64,000 nt of DNA from Chimonanthus salicifolius. Its lineage: Eukaryota; Streptophyta; Magnoliopsida; Laurales; Calycanthaceae. The stretch lies in the NCBI GenBank assembly GCA_013350335.1, contig CM023533.1, forward strand, positions 26,270,869 to 26,334,868, written 5' to 3'. Shown in pieces: positions 11,986 through 23,635 of this stretch. The position numbers and the translations under genes are program-made. Numbering within the stretch: position 1 is the first letter of the stretch; each line of letters starts with the position of its first letter. The notes beneath the pieces were generated by a model that saw only the letters and a list, made by a program, of their open reading frames with translations, did no database searches and was not told the origin of the DNA.

Positions 11986-14640
11986 ATGTCTGCTATCCTG
12001 CGCCCTGAGCGCATTTCTACTCAGATTCAGTGCTCACCTCTCCTATTCCACTTGCACTTCAAAACCCTATATTTACATACCAATACTCATTCCTTGCACT
12101 CTGGTCTCGAATATGACGCCATCGGTCAGTTCCTGCCCCCAATCCATCGCCCCCCATGTCACATCAACCCCATCGAACGGCGGAAAATCATCGCCACTCT
12201 ACTGAAATCCATCAAAAGAGGCCGTTGCTCTGATCTCAAGTCCATCCGGTCTATTATTTCCCCTTCCTCTTTAGTTAAAGTCATGACATTGTTTGATAAT
12301 CGCCAATCAGCGCGGTCGTTCTTCATGTTTGCATTGCCAGCTGGTTCAGAGGCGTTTGTCCACTTCTCTTGCATTGTCGCACATCTCCTTGCAGCCAATC
12401 GCCTGCGGTTGTTTGCGCAAGATGTTCTTTCCTGCATAATTACAAGAATTGGTCACACCCGCGGCTCAGAATTGTTGGGTCTAATGTGGAAAGACCATCG
12501 GGCATTTGTGTCAGAATTTACAGTTCTAGATATGTTGCTTAGGGCGTTTCTGGATGCAGGTGCAGTCTCAACTGCATTGGTAGTTTTGGGTAGGTTTAGG
12601 GACCGAAGGCTGAAGCCAGGTGGGTCCGCGATGAGTGTTCTGATAAATATGTTATATCAGAGAGGTGAATTTGGTACAATCTGGAATCTGTTCCGAGACA
12701 TGCTCGGTAAGGGTCCCCGCCCTACCAATCGTACATTCAATACTATGGTTCTTGGGTTTTGTAGGAGAGGCAATCTTCGTAGTGGAGAGAGCCTCCTCCA
12801 TGTAATGCACAAGTTTGGGTGTAAACCAGATATATACACTTATAACATTGTTGTCAATGCACGCTGCATTTATGGACGATCATCAGATGCTTTTGCACTT
12901 CTGGATTATATGATTGATATGGGTTGCAGACCAAATACAGTTACGTTCAATACACTCCTCAAAGTTTTGTGTAGGGAAGGGAATATGTTGGAAGCAAGGA
13001 AGTTTTTCGATGAAATGTGCGAGGGTGGTATTGCACCCAATACCTTCGCATATAACATTCTTATAGATGGGTATTCAAAGGCAGGGGAAATGGACCTTGC
13101 GAACGTAGTTTATATGGAAATGAGGGAGAAGGGTTTTGCACCCAACTGCTTTACTTTCAATATTCTTGTTGCAGGGCACTGCAAGTTTGGAAAGGAAGAA
13201 GATGGGGATAGGCTGTTGCAAGATGTACTGAGTGAGGGCCTACTTCCAGGTCCTTCTGCATTTGATCTTTTGATCTCAAGGTTCTGTTGGGCAGGTCAGT
13301 TGGATGATGCTGCAGGGCTTTTGTTCCATACACTTGAGAAGGGCCGACCTCCAAGTGCTTTTGCATTCAACTCAATCATTGCAGGATTTAGCAAAGCTGG
13401 GCAAGAAGATAATGCATTTGATGCATACCGTGCCATGATGAAGTTTGGACTTACACCTTCAGCTTCCACATGTAATTCCTTGCTGATGGGTTTGTGCAAT
13501 AAAAAGAGATTGCAAGAGGCTGAAGAACTGATGGGTACCATGGTTGATAAGGGCTTTTGCATCAATGCAGCTGCTTTCACAATTCTTATTGATGCTTATT
13601 TCAGAAGTGGCAATAAGATGAGCGCGCTGCACCTATGGAAACACATGGAAAGAAAAGGTATTTCTCCTGATGTTATTGCATTCTCGGCCTTAATTAATGG
13701 CCTCTGCAAAGTGAATTATATGGATGAGGCCCAAGAGGCATTTACTGAGATGTCAAAGAGGGGACTGGTGCCAAACAATTTCACATATAACTCGTTGATT
13801 CATGGGTTTTGTAAGGTTGGTAACTTGACAGAAGCATTAAAGTTGGAGACAGAGATGAGGCAGAAAGGGCTTGTTCCTGATATATTTACTACCAATATAA
13901 AAATTTATGGGCTCTGTAAGAAAGGGAGTTTGAGAAAGGCAAATCACGAGTATATGGATATGCGCAGCAACAGCCTGACCCCAGATAATGTTACTTATAA
14001 TACTTTAATCAGTGCCCATTGTAAGGCTTCTGACATGTATAATGCCAGGGACTTTATCAATAAGATGTTAACTGATGGTTGCAAACCAGACATCACTACC
14101 TACAACATATGGATCCATTGCCTTTTTAGTGGCCACAAAATGAGTCATGCTGTGAAGATGTTAGATGAGCTCATTGCTATGGGTGTTGTTCCAAACACTG
14201 TTACTTACAACATTATCATAAATGGTATTTGCAATGATGTGCTCGATCGTGCTTCGATTCTGACAGGAAAGTTTCTTAAAATGGCCTTTGTTCCCAATGT
14301 TGTTACAATAAATCTTTTGCTCTCTCACTACTGCGAACAAGGGTTGGCTGAAAAGGCTTTGATGTGGTCAGAAAAATTGAGACAATCATCCTCTACTTTT
14401 GATGATGTTACACATTATATTCTAAGAAGAGCCTATCGTGACATACAAGTAGATACTAAAATTGTTAAAGGAGCCTCAGACAAAGGCCAGTTTTTCGATT
14501 TTCTCATGCATATTATACTTGAATACTTGTGGAGATATAAATCACCAAACTGTAGGTCACTGTTGCTTGGTAAGATTGTAGAACTTGCTTTGAGCACTCC
14601 TGATGGCACTCAAGTGGACCGCATGCATGATTGTGGATGA
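11986..14640 (+). CDS. P-class pentatricopeptide repeat protein, 884 aa, intronless
   Basis: PPR proteins of this class bind organellar RNA, one base per repeat, and act in RNA stability, splicing or processing in mitochondria or plastids. The in-frame stop TAA at 11929-11931 and no earlier in-frame ATG fix the start at 11986 (MSAILRPERIS). The N-terminal ~60 residues are rich in Ser, Leu, His and Arg and poor in acids, as in an organelle transit peptide. From about residue 177 to 806 I count 18 consecutive repeats of the 35-residue type (one is 34), each with the TYNxLI...G...KxG...A...EM...G..P pattern. There are no E, DYW, SMR or LAGLIDADG domains. The reading frame is intact, a single exon as usual for the family. 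The last ~75 residues lie outside the repeats. No orthologue name can be given safely. Confidence 0.95.
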   Translation: MSAILRPERISTQIQCSPLLFHLHFKTLYLHTNTHSLHSGLEYDAIGQFLPPIHRPPCHINPIERRKIIATLLKSIKRGRCSDLKSIRSIISPSSLVKVMTLFDNRQSARSFFMFALPAGSEAFVHFSCIVAHLLAANRLRLFAQDVLSCIITRIGHTRGSELLGLMWKDHRAFVSEFTVLDMLLRAFLDAGAVSTALVVLGRFRDRRLKPGGSAMSVLINMLYQRGEFGTIWNLFRDMLGKGPRPTNRTFNTMVLGFCRRGNLRSGESLLHVMHKFGCKPDIYTYNIVVNARCIYGRSSDAFALLDYMIDMGCRPNTVTFNTLLKVLCREGNMLEARKFFDEMCEGGIAPNTFAYNILIDGYSKAGEMDLANVVYMEMREKGFAPNCFTFNILVAGHCKFGKEEDGDRLLQDVLSEGLLPGPSAFDLLISRFCWAGQLDDAAGLLFHTLEKGRPPSAFAFNSIIAGFSKAGQEDNAFDAYRAMMKFGLTPSASTCNSLLMGLCNKKRLQEAEELMGTMVDKGFCINAAAFTILIDAYFRSGNKMSALHLWKHMERKGISPDVIAFSALINGLCKVNYMDEAQEAFTEMSKRGLVPNNFTYNSLIHGFCKVGNLTEALKLETEMRQKGLVPDIFTTNIKIYGLCKKGSLRKANHEYMDMRSNSLTPDNVTYNTLISAHCKASDMYNARDFINKMLTDGCKPDITTYNIWIHCLFSGHKMSHAVKMLDELIAMGVVPNTVTYNIIINGICNDVLDRASILTGKFLKMAFVPNVVTINLLLSHYCEQGLAEKALMWSEKLRQSSSTFDDVTHYILRRAYRDIQVDTKIVKGASDKGQFFDFLMHIILEYLWRYKSPNCRSLLLGKIVELALSTPDGTQVDRMHDCG

Positions 14641-15208
14641 TGGATTGGGTGTTGAGGTGCATATAATTGGAAAAGTAACCCATTTTCTGACCAAACTGGT
14701 CTAACTAGATTAATTGCATTTGGGGATTGAGAAAGGCAGTGAAACCCTTAAGTTTTCAGTTTTTGTTTTCGAGTGCTGAACAAACTAAGTTGATGGATGC
14801 CCATTCTGGTTCAGTCCCATGAAAGTAGAAAAGAATAGAAAAATCAAATTGCAATTACATATTTTTGGATTCAAAGGAGGTGGCACATTGCACAAAAAAG
14901 AAGAAAAGTTCAGGAGGTGACTTGAAACTTTTGTACTGTTATATGAGGGCCTAAATCTTTTTCTAATTTTAGGCTGCTGTGTACAAATGTAGCTGGGTTC
15001 AACTCCCATTTCATTGCAGGGAGTATGAAATCAAAAACATCAGTGGATAGAAATCTAGAATGCAGTTGGGTATTACAGAACTGCGAGATTGTCAGATGGT
15101 TCTATGGCCCTTCATCAAAGGTTACTTTCTAAAAGGCTTTTCTTGCTTTTGTCATCGATTGATTCTATGGCTGCAGCTTTTAATGATATTCATTGTTCAT
15201 TTGGATGG
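14641..15208. other. PPR 3' flank up to the tandem duplication
   Basis: Contains the probable PPR 3' UTR. No gene or repeat is recognised. It ends where the sequence that recurs at 32.77 kb begins. Confidence 0.6.
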
Positions 15209-15654
15209 AGATACCTATTCACAAGATTTGTAACTTGATGTTGTAGGATATGCTGAATATATTTATTTATTTTAATGTAAATTGACTCAGGAAAGTAACA
15301 TGTTATCTTTATTTTTTCTGGTAACAAAAACTTGATATCATTATTAGCTAATTTATAAACTGTCATCCATTTTTTGACCTATCTGGTATGTAATTTGTAG
15401 GTATCTTCAGCTCAGATTTGCAACAACTGCCTTATAAATTTGTTTTTCTTCTGGCATACCAACAAGATTTTCAACTAGTTGGATAAATGAAGAAACAGAG
15501 TAGTAGAAAATATTTCCTTTGGTTACCTCAAGCACCTCTAGGGATCTATTGCATCTAAGGTTGTACAGATGTAATCTGAGCTCGGCTCATTAGGATTCTT
15601 ACATCCGACATGGTGACTGGGGATCAATCTCATGAAGGAAGCTTGTGGAAATAT

Positions 15655-18600
15655 CTAATATGATTTTTATAAGGATTTATATCTTGTTTATATTGGAAAT
15701 GTTTTAATCTAAGATAAATGGTACAAAAAAACAGCTACTGTCAGATTTTGGACATGAACTTTTTTTGAAATGGTTCCTATATTAATAGATAAAGAGGCAC
15801 CGGAGGTGTAAATAGAGAAGATTTTGACACAAATAGAGAAGATTTTGACATGAATTAGATACATTTTTGAGCTTTGGATGTGGTCTTCATCTATGTTGGA
15901 TTCAGATTGTAATATCATAAACCCAAAAGATCAATAATGATGTAAATCTGCTCCTATTCAACTCAAATTTGACATGGATAAATCTCTGTCTTTGCTATAA
16001 TGTGGATGCTCATTGAAGTTGAGAGTTGGCCATACACTTTTCCAGCTTCAGATGACTTTCCTGCTTCAGAGCAAAGAGGTTCTATCAATGGTAGATTACT
16101 TGTCCGTAACAGGTTCGTCATCAACCCTTTCAAAATGGAATTTTAAGGACCATGCTGAATGTCTGAAGCTGTTTATATAAGAGTTTTTGCCAAAAATGCT
16201 TCTTGAGCTTCTTCTCTAGTGGATTTCAGGAATATTTCTACTAAAGATATTTTGCGTGCCTGGAAAGATTGTATTGACTTAGCATAGGTCCTTTTTGTTT
16301 TTATTTCGATGTGTCATTGTTGTGGGGCGCGGGTTTTTTGTTTATTTGTTTTTTGTATTTGCATATCTGGTGCTCTCTTTTTTCTTAATATATTAATCAT
16401 TAAAAAAAACCCTTTAAAAACATTAACTCTGCTTGAGTGAACTTTGAGTAACCTAACCAAAGCTGACTCAGTAAAATACCAGTGTTTTCAGCAACTCACT
16501 TGATTTAAAATCCAATCTAGTAGATTCGGGTAAGCCGAGCAGAAGCGTATCAAGTTTTAAGCCTTGGACTGTTTGTGAGGTTGTTGATGTGCTATTCTGG
16601 GCAAGACCTAAATGAGATGGGACTCTGTCTTAATTAATGGATGTGGATATGGAACTGGGTCCGTCTTTTGGATTGAAAAGGTATCTGCAATCGCATACTG
16701 TGGTCACCATCCAAAAATGGTCTGAGAATTGTGTTCGGCCAGGGATTCTTTGGAAAAGTAATAAAAGTAAAGCTTATTTGGCATCATTTATACATTAGGC
16801 TTGAAATAAGGCTTGGCCCAACCCAGTAAGCCTGAATCTAGCCAAGCTCTAACAATTTTGGTACAAGACAGTCTGGCCTTCTAGCTGTCTGACCCAGTGA
16901 ATTGCCAGTCTCGTCTGAAGCTAACCCATTTATGTATACAATTTTTCATGTGTCGATTCTTTTTTGGAAATTCAAGGTGAAGTAATTTCTAATCTTTTTT
17001 GATGGCGGTCATCGAAATTCTGTTATTGAATTTGAGCACTACAAATAGTTCTGTCATTTCTCAGGTATATCGATGATCAAGATTTACCAGCGGGTTCTGC
17101 ATATGTGGGCTTGGCTTCACCTGGAGAAGTAGGATCATGGCTAAGAGAAAGCAAGGTTGTTAATTCATGTGATTTTTTCTGCACTCTCATATTTAGAGTA
17201 TCAACTAAGCCCAAATTGCTTACTCTCATCTGCCACATCCTATTGTCTACTTGGTATTGTGCTTTCAGGGTTATCAGTTTTGGACTGGAGCTGACCCTGA
17301 TGGATTTTCTCAATCAACGACATCCAAACTGGCGACTACAATCTGTATGCATGGGTACCTGGTTTTATTGGAGATTACAAATATAATGTAGACATCAACA
17401 TCACTGCAGGTTAGTGTTATCCTTTCAGTTTTCTGAGTCAGATGCAACACATCTATGTTCCATGTACTACATCATACTACCCCAAGAAATAGTAGATCTT
17501 TCTAGGTTCTGGTTGAACTCATTCGGTCGATTACTTAGGCCTAAAAGTCTAGCCAAGGCCTGCAATCAGGTTAGGCCTAGAAACCCAATGAGCAATGATT
17601 GAGCCTGACTCGTTACAAGTTCATTCTATCTTTGACACCAATTTCAGTTCTGTCTTATGTGCTATGGATTCCATTCACTTAATGAAAGTGCTTGTTAAGC
17701 AATTTCTCAAGTTTCTTTATCTAGTCTGTTTTATAAATCTGAGGGTTTTAAGAGACTTAATGCATGATGTGATATTGATTTGGGTGAGCTTGTATATCAA
17801 CTTCCAAGAGATGGTCCTACCTTGTTGGAGATCGGCATCCCTGACCGTTCGGCAGCTGAATTCTATGTTCCTGATCCTAGTCCGAACTATGTCAACAAAC
17901 TCTACATCAGCCATCCTGACAGGTTGGTTCTCATCTTTCTGCCCCTCTGTTGGATGCAATCGAAATGAGTTTTTTTGGAAAATGGATAATTGCTGCTCTT
18001 TTCCACTATGAATGGCAACATTCTCAATTCTTCCAACCATTTTCCATCTTTCTAACCATACAAGATTGAAGACAAGTTTTACTTTTTCTTTTTTACAATT
18101 GTTCAAAATCAGATTCCTATGATTTCTAGGTAGGATATGTTTAACATTATGTACAACATTGTGATTATGATCTGACGCTTTCTGTTCTTTTCTCTCTTCT
18201 TGAGAGATGAAGATGATCTGATAATAAGAACAAAAAGTTAACAGATTAATTGTCGGCCATTGGGATTTGTCTCACTTCTTTCTAACGTAGGGTGGGGATA
18301 CCTTTGTTATAAAAAAAAAAAAAATAACAATTGGGTCCTGCATTTGAATAATACCATTGGCAATTGCTTTAGAACTGTGTCATTTCATTGCAGTAATAAC
18401 CATTTAATTTGTTTGCAACAGGTTTAGACAGTACAGTTTGTGGGAGAGGTACGCCGAGTTATATCATATACAAGATCTTGTTTACACAGTTGGAGTTAGC
18501 GACTATCAGAAAGATTGGTTTTTTGCACAAGTTACAAGGTATGATTCATCTAACCTTGCAACTATTAGCTAATTAAATTTTTGTTAAGATAAAAAGAGAG

Positions 18601-19646
18601 GAAATTACTAGGAAAGAACCATATTTAACTAAACAAACATGAGTTTGACCATTTTTGTTTATCTTTTTGGGAAGTTCTTTCCAGGCAGATGTTGCCTTTA
18701 CTAAGCAGAATTGAATAATGCAAAATCCACTTTCTTCCAAAGTTTTGGAAAGACTCAAAATTTCTGATATTAGAACTTCCAAAATCTGAAAGAAGTTTCA
18801 TTTCATATCCTTTCTATATTCTTTAAGAAATTCATTGTAAAAATATTGCAAATAAAATTTTCCCAAGAAAAATCATTTGCATTTTGCTACATTCTGTGTG
18901 GTGGCTTGCGTCATTGATACAAGGACATGGATATGAATGAGCAAACTCTAAAACCTATTTTATAAAACTATATCAAATGAGTTGGTCGAACAGAACAAGT
19001 ACAATTAGCTTGATCTGCAAAACTTCGCTGATCTATGAACTGTGATCTGTTTGTGTTCATTTTGAAATCACAAGGCCTGGTCCTGTATTGCAGGAAGACA
19101 GAAGACAATACATACCAAGGAACAAGTTGGCAGATAAAATTCAGCCTCAACAATGTCAACCAAAGCGGGAAATACAAGTTGCAGCAGCAATTGCATCAGC
19201 CAATGTTTCTCAGTTGCAGGTATATACTATCAATGGATGAGACACATCGCTTCCAATAGAACTCAAGTGAGATAATCACAGTAGTGATTTTAGATTCTGT
19301 GTGGAATTCAATACATGAGTCATTGTCAAACATTTGCCTGCATTTTGGAGTTAAGCTATCCAAATAGAATTCATGTTAGGAATAGAATTTGAATTTGTTT
19401 CTATGAGGTTCGGTTTAATGATGTGAATGCCAGTCCTCACTTTACAACTGAGATAGTAGGCAACTGACAACTCGATTGCCAGACATGGAATTCATGGACT
19501 CTACTGGTTATTCAGCATCGAAGTTAGCCGGTTCATTGCTTGTCAAGGGAGAAAAATCTTTCTTTCTCACTCAGACCAAGAACACAAGCCCATTTTAAGG
19601 AATCATGTATGATGACATTCGCTTAGGACCATCAGATTCTAATTAA
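15655..19646 (+). pseudogene. Truncated rhamnogalacturonate lyase pseudogene, copy 1
   Basis: Corresponds to exons 9-15 of the full gene, with flanking intron homology starting near 15655 (matching ~5560). Exon remains: 16006-16112, 17065-17155, 17269-17409, 17766-17922, 18422-18538, 19094-19219, 19408-19646. The N-terminal catalytic half is absent. Lesions: exon 9 acceptor AG to GG; one T lost in exon 11 near 17306; exon 12 acceptor CAG to CAT; one T lost in exon 14 near 19186; one C gained in exon 15 (GGCAACTGA near 19462); one further T in exon 15 near 19525. Exons 10-13 still read [20 protein letters not shown] and [12 protein letters not shown] peptides out of register. It is non-functional as a lyase. 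Confidence 0.93.
16123..16423 (+). mobile_element. 5'-truncated LINE tail in pseudogene copy 1
   Basis: About 270 bp (16137-16408) are absent from the matching intron of the full gene. They end in CTTAATATATTAATCATTAAAAAAAA, that is, a T-rich tail followed by poly-A, typical of plant L1 3' ends. Imperfect target duplications AACCCTTTCAAAAT and AACCCTTTAAAAAC flank it. It also contains TTTGTTTTTATTTCGATG-type 3' UTR sequence and no reverse-transcriptase coding part. Confidence 0.75.
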
Positions 19647-19846
19647 CAGAAGAAAGTTTGATTTATGTATATAATCATACCATTGATTGCAGTGCCTTGA
19701 CTCGTATGGTGTATTACTGATCGATGTAACACGATTACCAATATTTGTTGAAATTAAGTGAAGGTCGTTCTCTTCAATGACTTGGTCAGGTAAGATGTTG
19801 ATGATCCTTAAATAACATACCATCACTATACTTTCTTATCAATCTC

Positions 19847-20102
19847 CTTTGAGAGCCTTCCATTTTTCCTTTTTTGATGATGAAGATGTCCAGGTGTCTC
19901 ACTTGTATTGGGACATGGGACAATTTTAACTCGACTAATTCTTGAGGCATGTGCAAGCCTCTCAACCTCACACATATTGGGTAAGCAACTACGGAGAGTG
20001 GTCAGTTGGAGTTGAGCAGTGAATCGAATTCAAGACCCCGCTTCTTCAAGGCAGGCGTCTTGACGGTCAAGCTAACCCCTTAGGATTCTTTGAGGGCCTT
20101 CC
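19847..20102 (-). mobile_element. SINE, reverse orientation, downstream of pseudogene copy 1
   Basis: A ~226-bp body (19862-20087) sits between 15-bp repeats CTTTGAGAGCCTTCC and CTTTGAGGGCCTTCC. Minus-strand reading gives a tRNA-like head (GGGGTTAGCTTGACCGTCAAG, then GAATTCGATTC as B box). T-rich sequence at the left end is the reversed tail. The lyase gene's own 3' flank has the unoccupied site near 10810, so insertion followed the first duplication. It is also present in unit 2. Confidence 0.75.
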
Positions 20103-23100
20103 TTTCTCTAGATTACTTTTGAAGATTATTGTTAAATACCTGATCAATATATCAAAAGCTCCAAAATCGATGAAATAAAGAAAATAATGTCATTTAAACT
20201 TATCCTGGCTTACATTCCAAACCAAACCCCTTTAGGCATAAGATAAGTCGTCGATGAATCTCAACAAAATATTTACATTTCCTAGCATTCCCATTTTTTT
20301 TTTTTTCATAATTTGTAAACATACATCTTGTCTATCTAGACAGTTAAACACGTTATGGTTTTCAATATGAGCAGTTACTGGGGTGTATATACTTTCATAT
20401 AAATTAATGGACCTCGAAGGCTTTATAGGCCTTGAACTGAATGAGAAAGTTTGACTCATTTAATGCATATACTAAATAGGCCCTTTTTCAGGATCAGGCC
20501 CAGATCATCAGGCTCAAATTAATTTTCATGCCTGTTTTAGTAAGATGATTCTGACTGGACCCAGGTTCAAAACCACTCTTAACTAGAGAACTGCTCTCTC
20601 AGCAACACGGGGCATGTCATCTATGTGTGTTTTAACTTCTACCTTTTAGCCTTTTGAATTACTCTATAAGATCACCCAATTGTAGTGGATTTTACCATTC
20701 TTTCATGACCCCAAAGTAAACCTCACAAAGACCCTGTGGGCAGTAAAGGTATTGTTGAGAAAGAGAGCGACATCTCACTTGAGAGGAATAGAGGAATTGC
20801 ATGAAAGGATGGCTATAAAAGAATGTAATTTTCTTGAGAGGAATAGAGGAATTGCATTTTTTTAATATTTAAATGGAAACTTATCAACCATATGAAATGG
20901 AAGATATTCTCTAAACTACCTATATGCTAAATTTGTTTTTGGAAAATTATTTTGTCACTGGATGTATAGACACAAATGATGGTTTAATTTGAAAATATAA
21001 AATTTTAAATTAAAATGTAAATTATTTTCAATATATGTAGTCTCCATTTGAGAATCATAGACCTTTTCCTCTCGAGTAAAGTTCATTTTTATCCACATTA
21101 TTAAGAATAGCATTAGCCTGATCGTCCAACGTTGGATAGTTGAATTAGTTACTTTCTGTCTCATGAAGCGAGAGGTAACAAGTTTGAGTCCTAGTGGCGT
21201 AAATTGAAGACGTCCTTTGTAGGGTGTGGGACATTCTCTCGAGAGATTTATGAGGCCCTTGCCTCGTTATTCTCCTCAATTATCAAAAACAAATATAGCA
21301 CTACCCGATCTCTACACTATTTGTTTTGTTCTTTGCGGACAGTATCATTGCGTTTGAGAATCAGACTTCCATCAATTGATTCATTAATTGAAAAACTAAG
21401 TTTTCTTTGACAATTTACTTTTAAATAATAAAATTTTAAATATAATTTTAAAAGCTAGAGTATTTTAGTAGATAATTTGTTTTTCTTTTAAGTTGTTGGC
21501 AGTAAAGAGTGAAGACAACTTCATCCATATTCTAGGATTTTCCATTTTTAAAATCATTAAAGAGGTCATCTCTGAGCATCTAATCTCGGTGGGATTCTGC
21601 CCTGCACCTCTGCAATTATATTTATGATATTCTTAACGTGATTGATCTTTTTTATATGTTTATCCCTTTTTGTCTTTTTCTCTAATTACAGAATTGTAAT
21701 TCTCTATTGATTGATTCTTTCTTAATTAATTGGAAATTAGTGAAACTTCATTGTAAGTGTTCACGTCACCGACTACGTCTGAAGGATCGAATATGTTTTA
21801 CTTTAGACTTTTAGTTGGATTAGTACTGCCTCATTTAGAAAACGATAATATGGAAGCACAACTTTTTTTACTATAAAAGACAGGGTTTACTCTGTGTGTA
21901 GATAGGAAGATTTTCAACACTTCAGAAGATTAGTCGGATGCAACACGTGGATAACTCTGGACTAAAAAAGACAGGCTTTAAATGATAAAATTAAATTATA
22001 AAATAAACTTCATTTGTACTATTTTACTTCTGTCTCTCTCTATAAGAAGTCCTTTCTTTTTACAGTATTTTCTTTTGTAATGATTGATAAGTATTTTTCT
22101 CTAAATACATTTAACTCTTTATAATATAGTACTTTATAAAATTATAACCTATCTAAAAAATATATTATTCCAACCATTTTATAAAGTAATATATAATACA
22201 TTTAAAATATAAAATTACTCTAAAAGTGATAACGAGAACTGCTCTCTCAACAACACGGGCTATGTCATCTATGTGGGCTGTAACTTCTACCTTGTAGCCT
22301 TTTGAATTATGCCCGTTTTAATTTTCTACATTTCATCAACTTAACCCTTACCATTTTATCAATTAAATAAGATGTTGTCTCACTAAATAAGAAAATCTCT
22401 CTTTTCCTTATTAAATTTTTCTGTATTCCTTGAAAAGGAGAAAAATGTTTTTATGCTCTTAACATGAAGACCTTGTTCCATGTAAGAAAAGAGAAAACTC
22501 TCCCTTTTCTCACTCTTCATTTTCAGTCACCTTAAAAATGATAAATAACTTTTTAGACTTTGGCAGCACAATAGCTTTGGTTTTAGCTATGTATTTGTAT
22601 TTTCATTTTGTTATATATATTTTTTAAATTTAAATATGAAAAATCACTGAAAATCCAGCGTAAATCCTTTATGGCCCTTAGGAGACATCAAATGAGAGCA
22701 TTGACATTCGAACTTGACACCTCTCACTTCTGAAGTAAGATATTATCATTTTATTTTTTTTAACTATGTTTGAAAGAAAAAACATCTTGAGAAATTTTTT
22801 TAATATTTAGACATGTGACATGAGAAATGGAGACTTATCAACCACATTAAATGGAAGATATATGCTAAAATTGTTTTTGGAAAATTATTTTGTCACTGGA
22901 TGTATAGACACGTTTAATTTGAAAATATAACTTTTTTAAATTAAAATGTAAATTATTTTCAATATATTTAGTCTCCATATGAGAACCATAGACCTTTTCC
23001 TCTCGAGATAAATCTCATTTTTCTCTAAATTATTAAGAATAGCACTAGCCTGATCTCTACACTATTAGTCTTGTTCTTTGTCGACAGCATCATTGCGTTT

Positions 23101-23386
23101 GAGAATCAGACTTCCATCAATTGATCCATTAATTGAAAAACTAAGTTTTTTTTTTTACAATTTATTTTAAATAATAAAATTGAGTTACTCCGTGAGATCT
23201 AAAAATGTATAGAAAAGATATCAAATTTGAATAAAATCATTTTAAATATAATTTTAAAAGCTAGAGTTTTTTTGTAGATGATATTTTTCCTTTTTAAGTT
23301 ATTGGCAATGAAGAGCGAAGACAACTTCATCCATATTCTAGAATTTTCCATTTTTAAAATCATCAAAGAGGTCATCTCTGAGCATC

Positions 23387-23488
23387 TAATCTCGGTGGGA
23401 TTCCGCCCGGCGCCTCTGCAATTATATTAATGGATATTAATCTCGGTGGGATTCCGCCCGGCGCCTCTGCAATTATATTAATGGATAT
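23387..23488. repeat. 51-bp tandem duplication
   Basis: Two nearly identical 51-bp units begin TAATCTCGGTGGGATTCCGC at 23387 and 23438. Unit 2 of the large duplication has a single copy at the matching place (~44400), so this arose after the 17.6-kb duplication or was lost in the other copy. Confidence 0.9.
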
Positions 23489-23635
23489 TCTTAAAGTGAT
23501 TGATCTTCTTTGTATATTTATCCGTTTTTGTCTTTTTCTCTATGTACAGAATTGTAATTTCTATTGATTGATCCTTTCTTTATTAATTGAAAATTAGTGA
23601 CACTGCATTGGGGAGTGTTCACGTCACGACTACGT

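Noticed and set aside
23387..23488. CRISPR-like or regulatory array
   Set aside because: Only two adjacent copies of a 51-bp unit without spacers, in a plant nuclear context; a simple tandem duplication.
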